Shown: positions 42,506 through 57,100 of the stretch, in pieces | Numbering within the stretch: position 1 is the stretch's first letter | Layout: every line of letters begins with the position of its first letter | NCBI RefSeq assembly: GCF_051014685.1 | Contig: NC_135059.1 | Span: 1 to 64,000 of the forward strand | Source: Ptiloglossa arizonensis | Taxonomy: Eukaryota; Arthropoda; Insecta; Hymenoptera; Colletidae | DNA length: 64,000 nucleotides | Reading direction: 5' to 3' | Notes under the pieces: generated by a model | What the model saw: the letters and a program-made list of their open reading frames with translations, nothing else | Databases searched by the model: none | Told to the model about the DNA's origin: nothing | Program-made: the position numbers and the translations under genes

Positions 42506-45500
42506 ACGTATAACGTATAACGTATAACGTATAACGTATAACGTATAACGTATAACGTATAACGTTTAACGTATATTGTATAACGTATAACGTATAACGT
42601 ATAACCTATGACGTATAACGTATAACGTATAACGTATAACGTATAACGTATAACGTATAACGTATAACGTATAACGTATAACGTATAACGTATAACGTAT
42701 AACGTATAACGTATAACGTATAACGTATAACGTATTACATAGTACGTATACCGTATAACGTATAACGTAAAACGTAAGACCTATGACGTATAACGTGTAA
42801 CGTATAACGTATAACGTATATCGTATAACGTATATTGTATAACGTATAACGTATAACGTACAACCTATGACGTATAACGTATAACGTATAACGTATAACG
42901 CATAACGTATAACGTATAACGTATAACGTATAACGTATAACGTATAACGTATAACGTATAACGTATAACGTATAACGTATAACGTATAACGTATAACGTA
43001 AAACGTATAACGTATAACGTATAGCGTATAACGTATAACGTATAACGTATAACGTATAACGTATAACGTATAACGTATAACGTATAACGTATAACGTATA
43101 ACCTATGACGTATAACGTATAACGTATAATGTATACCGTATAACGTATAACGTATAACGTATAACGTATAACGTATAATGTATAACGTATAACGTATGAC
43201 GTATAACGTATAACCTATGACGTATAACGTATAACGTATAACCTATAACGTATAACGTATAACGTATAAAGTACAACGTATAACGTATAACGTATAACGT
43301 ATAACGTATAACGTATAACGTATATTGTATAACGTATAACGTATAACGAATAACGTATAACGTACAACATATAACGTATACCGTATAATGTATATCGTAT
43401 AACGTAAGACCTATGAAGTATAACGTATAACGTATAACGTATAACGTATAACCTATGACGTATAACGTATAACGTATAACGTATAACGTATAACGTATAA
43501 CGTATAACGTATAACGTATAACGTATAACGTATAACGTATAACGTATAACCTATGACGTATAACGTATAAAGTACAACGTATAACGTATAACGTATAACG
43601 TATAACGTATAACGTATAACGTATATTGTATAACGTATAACGTATAACGTATAACGTATAACGTATAACGTATAACGTATAACGTATAACGTATAAAGTA
43701 CAACGTGTAACGTGTAACGTATAACGTATAACGTATAACGTATAACGTATAACGTATAACGTATAAAGTATAACGTATAACGTATAACGTATAACGTATA
43801 ACGTATAACGTATAACGTATAACGTATAACGTATAACGTATAACGTATAACGTTTAACGTATATTGTATAACGTATAACGTATAACGTATAACCTATGAC
43901 GTATAACGTATAACGTATAACGTATAACGTATAACGTACAACATATAACGTATAACGTATAACGTATTACATATTACGTATACCGTATAATGTATATCGT
44001 ATAACGTAAGACCTATGAAGTATAACGTATAACGTATAACGTATAACGTATAACGTATAACGTATAGCGTATAACGTATAACGTATAACGTATAACGTAT
44101 AACGTATAACGTATAACGTATAACGTGTAACGTATAACGTATAACGCATAACGTATAACGTATAACGTATAACGTATAACGTATAACGTATGAAGTATTA
44201 CGTGTAACGTACAACGTATAACGTATAACGTATAACGTATAACCTATGACGTATAACGTATAACGTATAACTTATAACGTATAACGTATAACGTATAACG
44301 TATAACGTATATCGTATAACGTATATTGTATAACGTATAACGTATAACGTACAACCTATGACGTATAACGTATAACGTATATTGTATACCGTATAACGTA
44401 TAACGTATAACGTATAACGTATAACGTATAACGTATAACCTATGACGTATAACGTATAACGTATAACCTATAACGTATAACGTATAACGTATAAAGTACA
44501 ACGTATAACGTATAACGTATAACGTATAACGTATAACGTATAACGTATATTGTATAACGTATAACGTATAACGTATAACGTATAACGTATAACGTATAAC
44601 GTATAACGTATAACGTATAACGTATAACGTATAACCTATGACGTATAACGTATAACGTATAACCTATAACGTATAACGTATAACGTATAAAGTACAACGT
44701 ATAACGTATAACGTATAACGTATAACGCATAACGTATAACGTATATTGTATAACGTATAACGTATAACGTATAACGTATAACGTTTAACGTATATTGTAT
44801 AACGTATAACGTATAACATATAACCTATGACGTATAACGTATAACGTATAACGTATAACGTATAACGTATAACGTATAACGTATAACTTATAAAGTACAA
44901 CGTATAACGTATAACGTATAACGTATAACGTATAACGTATAACGTATAACGTATAACGTATAATGTATAACGTATAACGTATGACGTATAACGTATAATC
45001 TATGACGTATAACGTATAACGTATAACCTATAACGTATAACGTATAACGTATAAAGTACAACGTATAACGTATAACGTATAACGTATAACGTATAACGTA
45101 TATTGTATAACGTATAACGTATAACGAATAACGTATAACGTACAACATATAACGTCTACCGTATAATGTATATCGTATAACGTAAGACCTATGAAGTATA
45201 ACGTATAACGTATAACGTATAACGTATAACGCATAACGTATAACGTATATTGTATAACGTATAACGTATAACGTATAACGTATAACGTTTAACGTATATT
45301 GTATAACGTATAACGTATAACGTATAACCTATGACGTATAACGTATAACGTATAACGTATAACGTATAACGTATAACGTATAACGTATAACGTATAACGT
45401 ATAACGTATAACGTATAACGTATAACGTATAACGTATAACGTATAACGTATAACGTATAACGTATAACGTATTACATAGTACGTATACCGTATAACGTAT

Positions 45501-47121
45501 AACGTAAAACGTAAGACCTATGACGTATAACGTGTAACGTATAACGTATAACGTATATCGTATAACGTATATTGTATAACGTATAACGTATAACGTACAA
45601 CCTATGACGTATAACGTATAACGTAAATTGTATACCGTATAACGTATAACGTATAACGTATAACGTATAACGTATAACGTATAACCTATGACGTATAACG
45701 TATAACGTATAACCTATAACGTATAACGTATAACGTATAAAGTACAACGTATAACGTATAACGTATAACGTATAACGTATAACGTATAACGTATATTGTA
45801 TAACGTATAACGTATAACGTATAACGTATAACGTACAACATATAACGTATAACGTATAACGTATTACATATTACGTATACCGTATAATGTATATCGTATA
45901 ACGTAAGACCTATGAAGTATAACGTATAACGTATAACGTATAACGCATAACGTATAACGTATAACGTATAACGTATAACGTATAACGTATAACGTATAAC
46001 GTATAACGTATAACGTATAACGTATAACGTATAACGTATAACGTATAACGTATAACGTATAACGTATAACGTATAACGTATAACGTATAACGTATAACGT
46101 ATAACGTATAACGTATAACGTATAACGTATAACGTATTGCGTATAACGTATAACGTATAACGTATAACGTATAACGTATAACGTATAACGTATAACGTAT
46201 AACGTATAACGTATAACCTATGACGTATAACGTATAACGTATAATGTATACCGTATAACGTATAACGTATAACGTATAACGTATAACGTATAATGTATAA
46301 CGTATAACGTATGACGTATAACGTATAACCTATGACGTATAACGTATAACGTATAACCTATAACGTATAACGTATAACGTATAAAGTACAACGTATAACG
46401 TATAACGTATAACGTATAACGTATAACGTATAACGTATATTGTATAACGTATAACGTATAACGAATAACGTATAACGTACAACATATAACGTATACCGTA
46501 TAATGTATATCGTATAACGTAAGACCTATGAAGTATAACGTATAACGTATAACGTATAACGTATAACCTATGACGTATAACGTATAACGTATAACGTATA
46601 ACGCATAACGTATAACGTATAACGTATAACGTATAACGTATAACGTATAACGTATAACGTATAACCTATGACGTATAACGTATAACGTATAACCTATAAC
46701 GTATAACGTATAACGTATAAAGTACAACGTATAACGTATAACGTATAACGTATAACGCATAACGTATAACGTATATTGTATAACGTATAACGTATAACGT
46801 ATAACGTATAACGTATAACGTTTAACGTATATTGTATAACGTATAACGTATAACGTATAACCTATGACGTATAACGTATAACGTATATTGTATACCGTAT
46901 AACGTATAACGTATAACGTATAACGTATAACGTATAACGTATAACCTATGACGTATAACGTATAACGTATAACCTATAACGTATAACGTATAACGTATAA
47001 AGTACAACGTATAACGTATAACGTATAACGTATAACGTATAACGTATAACGTATAACGTATAACGTATAACGTATAACGTATAACGTATAACGTATAACG
47101 TATAACGTATAACGTATAACG

Positions 47122-47150
47122 TATACGTATAACCTATGACGTATAGTAAC
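47122..47150. other. Compound register defect
   Basis: A 6-bp unit (TATACGTATA at 47122-47131) is followed 10 bp later by ATAGTAACG at 47143-47151, where three bases GTA stand between two normal units. Two length changes this close are unusual in an array that otherwise keeps strict 7-bp spacing. Confidence 0.75.
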
Positions 47151-47570
47151 GTATAACGTATAACCTATAACGTATAACGTATAACGTATAAAGTACAACG
47201 TATAACGTATAACGTATAACGTATAACGCATAACGTATAACGTATATTGTATAACGTATAACGTATAACGTATAACGTATAACGTTTAACGTATATTGTA
47301 TAACGTATAACGTATAACGTATAACCTATGACGTATAACGTATAACGTATAACGTATAACGTATAACGTATAACGTATAACGTATAACTTATAAAGTACA
47401 ACGTATAACGTATAACGTATAACGTATAACGTATAACGTATAACGTATAACGTATAACGTATAATGTATAACGTATAACGTATGACGTATAACGTATAAT
47501 CTATGACGTATAACGTATAACGTATAACCTATAACGTATAACGTATAACGTATAAAGTACAACGTATAAC

Positions 47571-47582
47571 GTATAATATAAC
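47571..47582. other. 5-bp unit remnant
   Basis: GTATAATATAACG shows a unit that has lost its first two bases (ATATA for ACGTATA). I saw no other example in the window. Confidence 0.75.
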
Positions 47583-47969
47583 GTATAACGTATAACGTAT
47601 AACGTATATTGTATAACGTATAACGTATAACGAATAACGTATAACGTACAACATATAACGAATACCGTATAATGTATATCGTATAACGTAAGACCTATGA
47701 AGTATAACGTATAACGTATAACGTATAACGTATAACCTATGACGTATAACGTATAACGTATAACGTATAACGTATAACGTATAACGTATAACGTATAACG
47801 TATAACGTATAACGTATAACGTATAACGTATAACCTATGACGTATAACGTATAACGTATAACCTATAACGTATAACGTATAACGTATAACGTATAACGTA
47901 TAACGTATAACGTATAACGTATAACGTATATTGTATAACGTATAACGTATAACGTATAACGTATAACGT

Positions 47970-48578
47970 ACAACATATAACGTATAACGTATAACGTATT
48001 ACATATTACGTATACCGTATAATGTATATCGTATAACGTAAGACCTATGAAGTATAACGTATAACGTATAACGTATAACGCATAACGTATAACGTATAAC
48101 GTATAACGTATAACGTATAACGTATAACGTATAACGTATAACGTATAACGTATAACGTATAACGTATAACGTATAACGTATAACGTATAACGTATAACGT
48201 ATAACGTATAACGTATAACGTATAACGTATAACGTATAACGTATAACGTATAACGTATAACGTATAACGTATAACGTATAACGTATAACGTATAGCGTAT
48301 AACGTATAACGTATAACGTATAACGTATAACGTATAACGTATAACGTATAACGTATAACGTATAACGTATAACCTATGACGTATAACGTATAACGTATAA
48401 TGTATACCGTATAACGTATAACGTATAACGTATAACGTATAACGTATAATGTATAACGTATAACGTATGACGTATAACGTATAACCTATGACGTATAACG
48501 TATAACGTATAACCTATAACGTATAACGTATAACGTATAAAGTACAACGTATAACGTATAACGTATAACGTATAACGT
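47970..48578 (+). repeat. 609-bp tandem repeat, first unit
   Basis: It opens with ACAACAT, then ATTACATATTACG, GTAAGACCTATGAAG, GCATAACG, a pure run of about 30 units to GCGTATA near 48293, ATGTATACCG, two ACCTATG units and AAAGTACAACG. The next unit starts exactly 609 bp (87 heptamers) later. Confidence 0.8.
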
Positions 48579-49180
48579 ACAACATATAACGTATAACGTA
48601 TAACGTATAACGTATTACATATTACGTATACCGTATAATGTATATCGTATAACGTAAGACCTATGAAGTATAACGTATAACGTATAACGTATAACGCATA
48701 ACGTATAACGTATAACGTATAACGTATAACGTATAACGTATAACGTATAACGTATAACGTATAACGTATAACGTATAACGTATAACGTATAACGTATAAC
48801 GTATAACGTATAACGTATAACGTATAACGTATAACGTATAACGTATAACGTATAACGTATAACGTATAACGTATAACGTATAACGTATAACGTATAGCGT
48901 ATAACGTATAACGTATAACGTATAACGTATAACGTATAACGTATAACGTATAACGTATAACGTATAACGTATAACCTATGACGTATAACGTATAACGTAT
49001 AATGTATACCGTATAACGTATAACGTATAACGTATAACGTATAACGTATAATGTATAACGTATAACGTATGACGTATAACGTATAACCTATGACGTATAA
49101 CGTATAACGTATAACCTATAACGTATAACGTATAACGTATAAAGTACAACGTATAACGTATAACGTATAACGTATAACGT
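48579..49180 (+). repeat. 609-bp tandem repeat, second unit
   Basis: It has the same landmark order as the first unit, with one additional heptamer after ACAACAT. It then runs on into TATATTG and AATAACG instead of a third unit. The pair is duplicated at 54208 and 54817 in the second 6.2-kb copy. Confidence 0.8.
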
Positions 49181-50144
49181 ATAACGTATAACGTATATTG
49201 TATAACGTATAACGTATAACGAATAACGTATAACGTACAACATATAACGTATACCGTATAATGTATATCGTATAACGTAAGACCTATGAAGTATAACGTA
49301 TAACGTATAACGTATAACGTATAACCTATGACGTATAACGTATAACGTATAACGTATAACGTATAACGTATAACGTATAACGTATAACGTATAACGTATA
49401 ACGTATAACGTATAACGTATAACCTATGACGTATAACGTATAACGTATAACCTATAACGTATAACGTATAACGTATAAAGTACAACGTATAACGTATAAC
49501 GTATAACGTATAACGCATAACGTATAACGTATATTGTATAACGTATAACGTATAACGTATAACGTATAACGTTTAACGTATATTGTATAACGTATAACGT
49601 ATAACGTATAACCTATGACGTATAACGTATAACGTATAACGTATAACGTATAACGTATAACGTATAACGTATAACGTATAACGTATAAAGTACAACGTAT
49701 AACGTATAACGTATAACGTATAACGTATAACGTATAACGTATATTGTATAACGTATAACGTATAACGTATAACGTATAACGTACAACATATAACGTATAA
49801 CGTATAACGTATTACATATTACGTATACCGTATAATGTATATCGTATAACGTAAGACCTATGAAGTATAACGTATAACGTATAACGTATAACGTATAACG
49901 TATAACGTATAGCGTATAACGTATAACGTATAACGTATAACGTATAACGTATAACGTATAACGTATAACGTATAACGTATAACGTATAACGTATAACGTA
50001 TAACGTGTAACGTATAACGTATAACGTATAACGTATAACGTATAACGTATAACGTATAACGTATAACGTATAACGTATAACGTATAACGTATAACGTATA
50101 ACGTATAACGTATAACGTATAACGTATAACGTATAACGTATAAC

Positions 50145-50655
50145 GTTTAACGTATATTGTATAACGTATAACGTATAACGTATAACCTATGACGTATAAC
50201 GTATAACGTATAACGTATAACGTATAACGTATAACGTATAACGTATATTGTATAACGTATAACGTATAACGTATAACGTATAACGTACAACATATAACGT
50301 ATAACGTATAACGTATTACATATTACGTATACCGTATAATGTATATCGTATAACGTAAGACCTATGAAGTATAACGTATAACGTATAACGTATAACGTAT
50401 AACGTATAACGTATAGCGTATAACGTATAACGTATAACGTATAACGTATAACGTATAACGTATAACGTATAACGTGTAACGTATAACGTATAACGCATAA
50501 CGTATAACGTATAACGTATAACGTATAACGTATAACGTATGAAGTATTACGTGTAACGTACAACGTATAACGTATAACGTATAACGTATAACCTATGACG
50601 TATAACGTATAACGTATAACGTATAACGTATAACGTATAACGTATAACGTATAAC
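50145..50655 (+). repeat. 658-bp-period tandem repeat, first unit
   Basis: It runs from GTTTAACGTATATTG at 50145 through ACAACAT, ATTACATATTACG, GTAAGACCTATGAAG, GCGTATA, ACGTGTA, ACGCATA and GAAGTATTACGTG. The second unit begins at 50803 (94 heptamers later). Confidence 0.8.
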
Positions 50656-50802
50656 GTATATCGTATAACGTATATTGTATAACGTATAACGTATAACGTA
50701 CAACCTATGACGTATAACGTATAACGTATATTGTATACCGTATAACGTATAACGTATAACGTATAACGTATAACGTATAACGTATAACGTATAACGTATA
50801 AC

Positions 50803-51313
50803 GTTTAACGTATATTGTATAACGTATAACGTATAACGTATAACCTATGACGTATAACGTATAACGTATAACGTATAACGTATAACGTATAACGTATAAC
50901 GTATATTGTATAACGTATAACGTATAACGTATAACGTATAACGTACAACATATAACGTATAACGTATAACGTATTACATATTACGTATACCGTATAATGT
51001 ATATCGTATAACGTAAGACCTATGAAGTATAACGTATAACGTATAACGTATAACGTATAACGTATAACGTATAGCGTATAACGTATAACGTATAACGTAT
51101 AACGTATAACGTATAACGTATAACGTATAACGTGTAACGTATAACGTATAACGCATAACGTATAACGTATAACGTATAACGTATAACGTATAACGTATGA
51201 AGTATTACGTGTAACGTACAACGTATAACGTATAACGTATAACGTATAACCTATGACGTATAACGTATAACGTATAACGTATAACGTATAACGTATAACG
51301 TATAACGTATAAC
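50803..51313 (+). repeat. 658-bp-period tandem repeat, second unit
   Basis: It shows the same order of landmarks. It leads into a pure run and then the 51.36-kb module that also appears at 21.6, 32.2, 57.6 and 61.1 kb. The pair is duplicated at 56367-57543 in the second 6.2-kb copy. Confidence 0.8.
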
Positions 51314-53445
51314 GTATAACGTATAACGTATAACGTATAACGTATAACGTATAACGTATAACGTATATTGTATAACGTATAACGTATAACCTATGACGTA
51401 TAACGTATAACGTATAATGTATAACGTACAACGTATAACGTTTAACGTATAACCTATGACGTATAACGTATAACGTATAACTTATAACGTATAACGTATA
51501 ACGTATAAAGTACAACGTATAACGTATAACGTATAACGTATAACGTATAACGTATAACATATAACGTATATTGTATAACGTACAACGTATAACGTATAAC
51601 GTATAACGTACAACATATAACGTATAACGTATGACGTCTAACGTATAAAGTATAACCTATAACGTATAACGTATAACGTATAACGTATAACGTATAACGT
51701 ATAACGTATAACGTATAACGTATAACGTATAACTTATAACGTATAACGTATATCGTATAACGTATATTGTATAACGTATAACGTATAACGTATAACCTAT
51801 GACGTATAACGTATGACGTATAATGTATAGCGTATAACGTATAACGTATAACGTATAACGTATAACGTATAATGTATAACGTATAACGTATGACGTATAA
51901 CGTATAACCTATGACGTATAACGTATAACGTATAACGTATAACCTATAACGTTTAACGTATAACGTATAAAGTACAACGTATACCGTATAACGTATAACG
52001 TATAACGTATAACGTATAACGTATATTGTATAACGTATAACGTATAACGTATAACGTATAACGTATAACGTATAACGCATAACGTATAACGTATAACGTA
52101 TAACCTATGACGTATAACGTATAACGTATAACGTATAACGTATAACGTATAACGTATAACGTATAACGTATATCGTATATCGCATAACGTTTAACGTATA
52201 TTGTATAACGTATAACGTATAACGTATAACCTATGACGTATAACGTATAACGTATAACGTATACCGTATAACGTATAACGTATAACGTATAACGTATAAC
52301 GTAAATCGTATATTGTATAACGTATAACGTATAACGTATAACCTATGACGTATAACGTATAACGTATAATGTATAGCGTATAACGTATAACGTATAACGT
52401 ATAACGTATAACGTATAACGTATAACGTATAACGTATAACGTATAACCTATAAAGTATAACGTATAACGTATAACGTATAACGTATAACGCATAACGTAT
52501 AACGTATAACGTATAACGTATAACGTATGAAGTATTACGTGTAACGTACAACGTATAACGTATAACGTATAACGTATAACCTATGACGTATAACGTATAA
52601 CGTATAACGTATAACGTATAACGTATAACGTATAACGTATAACGTATAACGTATAACGTATAACGTATAACGTATAACATATAACGTATAACGTATAACG
52701 TATATTGTATAACATATAACGTATAACGTATAACGTATGACGTATAACGTATAACCTATGACGTATAACGTATAACGTATAACCTATAACGTATAACGTA
52801 TAACGTATAAAGTACAACGTATAACGTATAACGTATAACGTATAACGTATAACGTATAACGTATATTGTATAACGTATAACGTATAACGAATAACGTATA
52901 ACGTACAACATATAACGTATACCGTATAATGTATATCGTATAACGTAAGACCTATGAAGTATAACGTATAACGTATAACGTATAACGTATAACCTATGAC
53001 GTATAACGTATAACGTATAACGTATAACGTATAACGTATAACGTATAACGTATAACGTATAACGTATAACGTATAACGTATAACGTATAACCTATGACGT
53101 ATAACGTATAACGTATAACCTATAACGTATAACGTATAACGTATAAAGTACAACGTATAACGTATAACGTATAACGTATAACGCATAACGTATAACGTAT
53201 ATTGTATAACGTATAACGTATAACGTATAACGTATAACGTTTAACGTATAGTGTATAACGTATAACGTATAACGTATAACCTATGACGTATAACGTATAA
53301 CGTATAACGTATAACGTATAACGTATAACGTATAACGTATAACGTATAAAGTACAACGTATAACGTATAACGTATAACGTATAACGTATAACGTATAACG
53401 TATATTGTATAACGTATAACGTATAACGTATAACGTATAACGTAC

Positions 53446-54119
53446 AACGTATAACGTATAACGTATAATGTATAACGTATAACGTATGACGTATAACGTA
53501 TAACCTATGACGTATAACGTATAACCTATGACGTATAACGTATAACGTATAACCTATAACGTATAACGTATAACGTATAAAGTACAACGTATAACGTATA
53601 ACGTATAACGTATAACCTATGACGTATAACGTATAACGTATAACCTATAACGTATAACGTATAACGTATAAAGTACAACGTATAACGTATAACGTATAAC
53701 GTATAACGCATAACGTATAACGTATATTGTATAACGTATAACGTATAACGTATAACGTATAACGTTTAACGTATAGTGTATAACGTATAACGTATAACGT
53801 ATAACCTATGACGTATAACGTATAACGTATAACGTATAACGTATAACGTATAACGTATAACGTATAACGTATAAAGTACAACGTATAACGTATAACGTAT
53901 AAAGTACAACGTATAACGTATAACGTATAACGTATAACGCATAACGTATAACGTATATTGTATAACGTATAACGTATAACGTATAACGTATAACGTATAA
54001 CGTTTAACGTATATTGTATAACGTATAACGTATAACGTATAACCTATGACGTATAACGTATAACGTATAACGTATAACGTATAACGTATAACGTATAACG
54101 TATAACGTATAACGTATAA
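53446..54119 (+). repeat. Spacer between the 6.2-kb copies
   Basis: ACCTATG-ACCTATA-AAAGTACAACG blocks are repeated at about 53527-53590, 53613-53690 and 53873-53920. A second GTTTAACGTATAGTG lies near 53762, 525 bp after the one at 53239. The segment is made only of blocks found in its neighbours. Confidence 0.7.
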
Positions 54120-57100
54120 CGTATAACGTATAACGTATAACGTATAACGTATAACGTATAACGTATATTGTATAACGTATAACGTATAACGTATAACGTA
54201 TAACGTACAACATATAACGTATAACGTATAACGTATTACATATTACGTATACCGTATAATGTATATCGTATAACGTAAGACCTATGAAGTATAACGTATA
54301 ACGTATAACGTATAACGCATAACGTATAACGTATAACGTATAACGTATAACGTATAACGTATAACGTATAACGTATAACGTATAACGTATAACGTATAAC
54401 GTATAACGTATAACGTATAACGTATAACGTATAACGTATAACGTATAACGTATAACGTATAACGTATAACGTATAACGTATAACGTATAACGTATAACGT
54501 ATAACGTATAACGTATAACGTATAACGTATAGCGTATAACGTATAACGTATAACGTATAACGTATAACGTATAACGTATAACGTATAACGTATAACGTAT
54601 AACGTATAACCTATGACGTATAACGTATAACGTATAATGTATACCGTATAACGTATAACGTATAACGTATAACGTATAACGTATAATGTATAACGTATAA
54701 CGTATGACGTATAACGTATAACCTATGACGTATAACGTATAACGTATAACCTATAACGTATAACGTATAACGTATAAAGTACAACGTATAACGTATAACG
54801 TATAACGTATAACGTACAACATATAACGTATAACGTATAACGTATAACGTATTACATATTACGTATACCGTATAATGTATATCGTATAACGTAAGACCTA
54901 TGAAGTATAACGTATAACGTATAACGTATAACGCATAACGTATAACGTATAACGTATAACGTATAACGTATAACGTATAACGTATAACGTATAACGTATA
55001 ACGTATAACGTATAACGTATAACGTATAACGTATAACGTATAACGTATAACGTATAACGTATAACGTATAACGTATAACGTATAACGTATAACGTATAAC
55101 GTATAACGTATAACGTATAGCGTATAACGTATAACGTATAACGTATAACGTATAACGTATAACGTATAACGTATAACGTATAACGTATAACGTATAACCT
55201 ATGACGTATAACGTATAACGTATAATGTATACCGTATAACGTATAACGTATAACGTATAACGTATAACGTATAATGTATAACGTATAACGTATGACGTAT
55301 AACGTATAACCTATGACGTATAACGTATAACGTATAACCTATAACGTATAACGTGTAACGTATAAAGTACAACGTATAACGTATAACGTATAACGTATAA
55401 CGTATAACGTATAACGTATATTGTATAACGTATAACGTATAACGAATAACGTATAACGTACAACATATAACGTATACCGTATAATGTATATCGTATAACG
55501 TAAGACCTATGAAGTATAACGTATAACGTATAACGTATAACGTATAACCTATGACGTATAACGTATAACGTATAACGTATAACGTATAACGTATAACGTA
55601 TAACGTATAACGTATAACGTATAACGTATAACGTATAACGTATAACCTATGACGTATAACGTATAACGTATAACCTATAACGTATAACGTATAACGTATA
55701 AAGTACAACGTATAACGTATAACGTATAACGTATAACGCATAACGTATAACGTATATTGTATAACGTATAACGTATAACGTATAACGTATAACGTTTAAC
55801 GTATATTGTATAACGTATAACGTATAACGTATAACCTATGACGTATAACGTATAACGTATAACGTATAACGTATAACGTATAACGTATAACGTATAACGT
55901 ATAATGTATAAAGTACAACGTATAACGTATAACGTATAACGTATAACGTATAACGTATAACGTATATTGTATATCGTATAACGTATAACGTATAACGTAT
56001 AACGTACAACATATAACGTATAACGTATAACGTATTACATATTACGTATACCGTATAATGTATATCGTATAACGTAAGACCTATGAAGTATAACGTATAA
56101 CGTATAACGTATAACGTATAACGTATAACGTATAGCGTATAACGTATAACGTATAACGTATAACGTATAACGTATAACGTATAACGTATAACGTATAACG
56201 TATAACGTATAACGTATAACGTATAACGTGTAACGTATAACGTATAACGTATAACGTATAACGTATAACGTATAACGTATAACGTATAACGTATAACGTA
56301 TAACGTATAACGTATAACGTATAACGTATAACGTATAACGTATAACGTATAACGTATAACGTATAACGTTTAACGTATATTGTATAACGTATAACGTATA
56401 ACGTATAACCTATGACGTATAACGTATAACGTATAACGTATAACGTATAACGTATAACGTATAACGTATATTGTATAACGTATAACGTATAACGTATAAC
56501 GTATAACGTATAACGTACAACATATAACGTATAACGTATAACGTATTACATATTACGTATACCGTATAATGTATATCGTATAACGTAAGACCTATGAAGT
56601 ATAACGTATAACGTATAACGTATAACGTATAACGTATAACGTATAGCGTATAACGTATAACGTATAACGTATAACGTATAACGTATAACGTATAACGTAT
56701 AACGTGTAACGTATAACGTATAACGCATAACGTATAACGTATAACGTATAACGTATAACGTATAACGTATGAAGTATTACGTGTAACGTACAACGTATAA
56801 CGTATAACGTATAACGTATAACCTATGACGTATAACGTATAACGTATAACGTATAACGTATAACGTATAACGTATAACGTATAACGTATATCGTATAACG
56901 TATATTGTATAACGTATAACGTATAACGTACAACCTATGACGTATAACGTATAACGTATATTGTATACCGTATAACGTATAACGTATAACGTATAACGTA
57001 TAACGTATAACGTATAACGTATAACGTATAACGTTTAACGTATATTGTATAACGTATAACGTATAACGTATAACCTATGACGTATAACGTATAACGTATA

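Larger units (their letters stand above)
42506..47879 (+). repeat. Mosaic heptamer segment
   Basis: This segment is assembled from recurring blocks: TTACATAGTA at 42735 and 45472, GTTTAACGTATATTG at about 42562, 43852, 44783, 45290, 46818 and 47283, ACAACAT-to-GAAG modules near 43370, 45150, 45840, 46480 and 47648, and GAAGTATTACGTG near 44192. The part around 46218-46760 matches 48976-49518 at an offset of 2758 bp. Two compound defects occur near 47122-47150 and 47571-47580. No unique sequence was seen. Confidence 0.7.
47880..53445 (+). repeat. 6.2-kb duplication, copy 1
   Basis: It matches copy 2 at offsets of 6237, 6223, 6230 and 6251 bp, all multiples of 7. Landmarks include ACAACAT modules at 47970, 48579, 49789, 50287 and 50945, GTAAATCG near 52302, ATATCGCATAACG near 52187 and GTTTAACGTATAGTG near 53239. 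The last three are rare variants that recur only at the matching places in copy 2. The right edge is at 53445, where copy 1 has ACAACGTATA and copy 2 has ACAACATATA. Confidence 0.85.
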
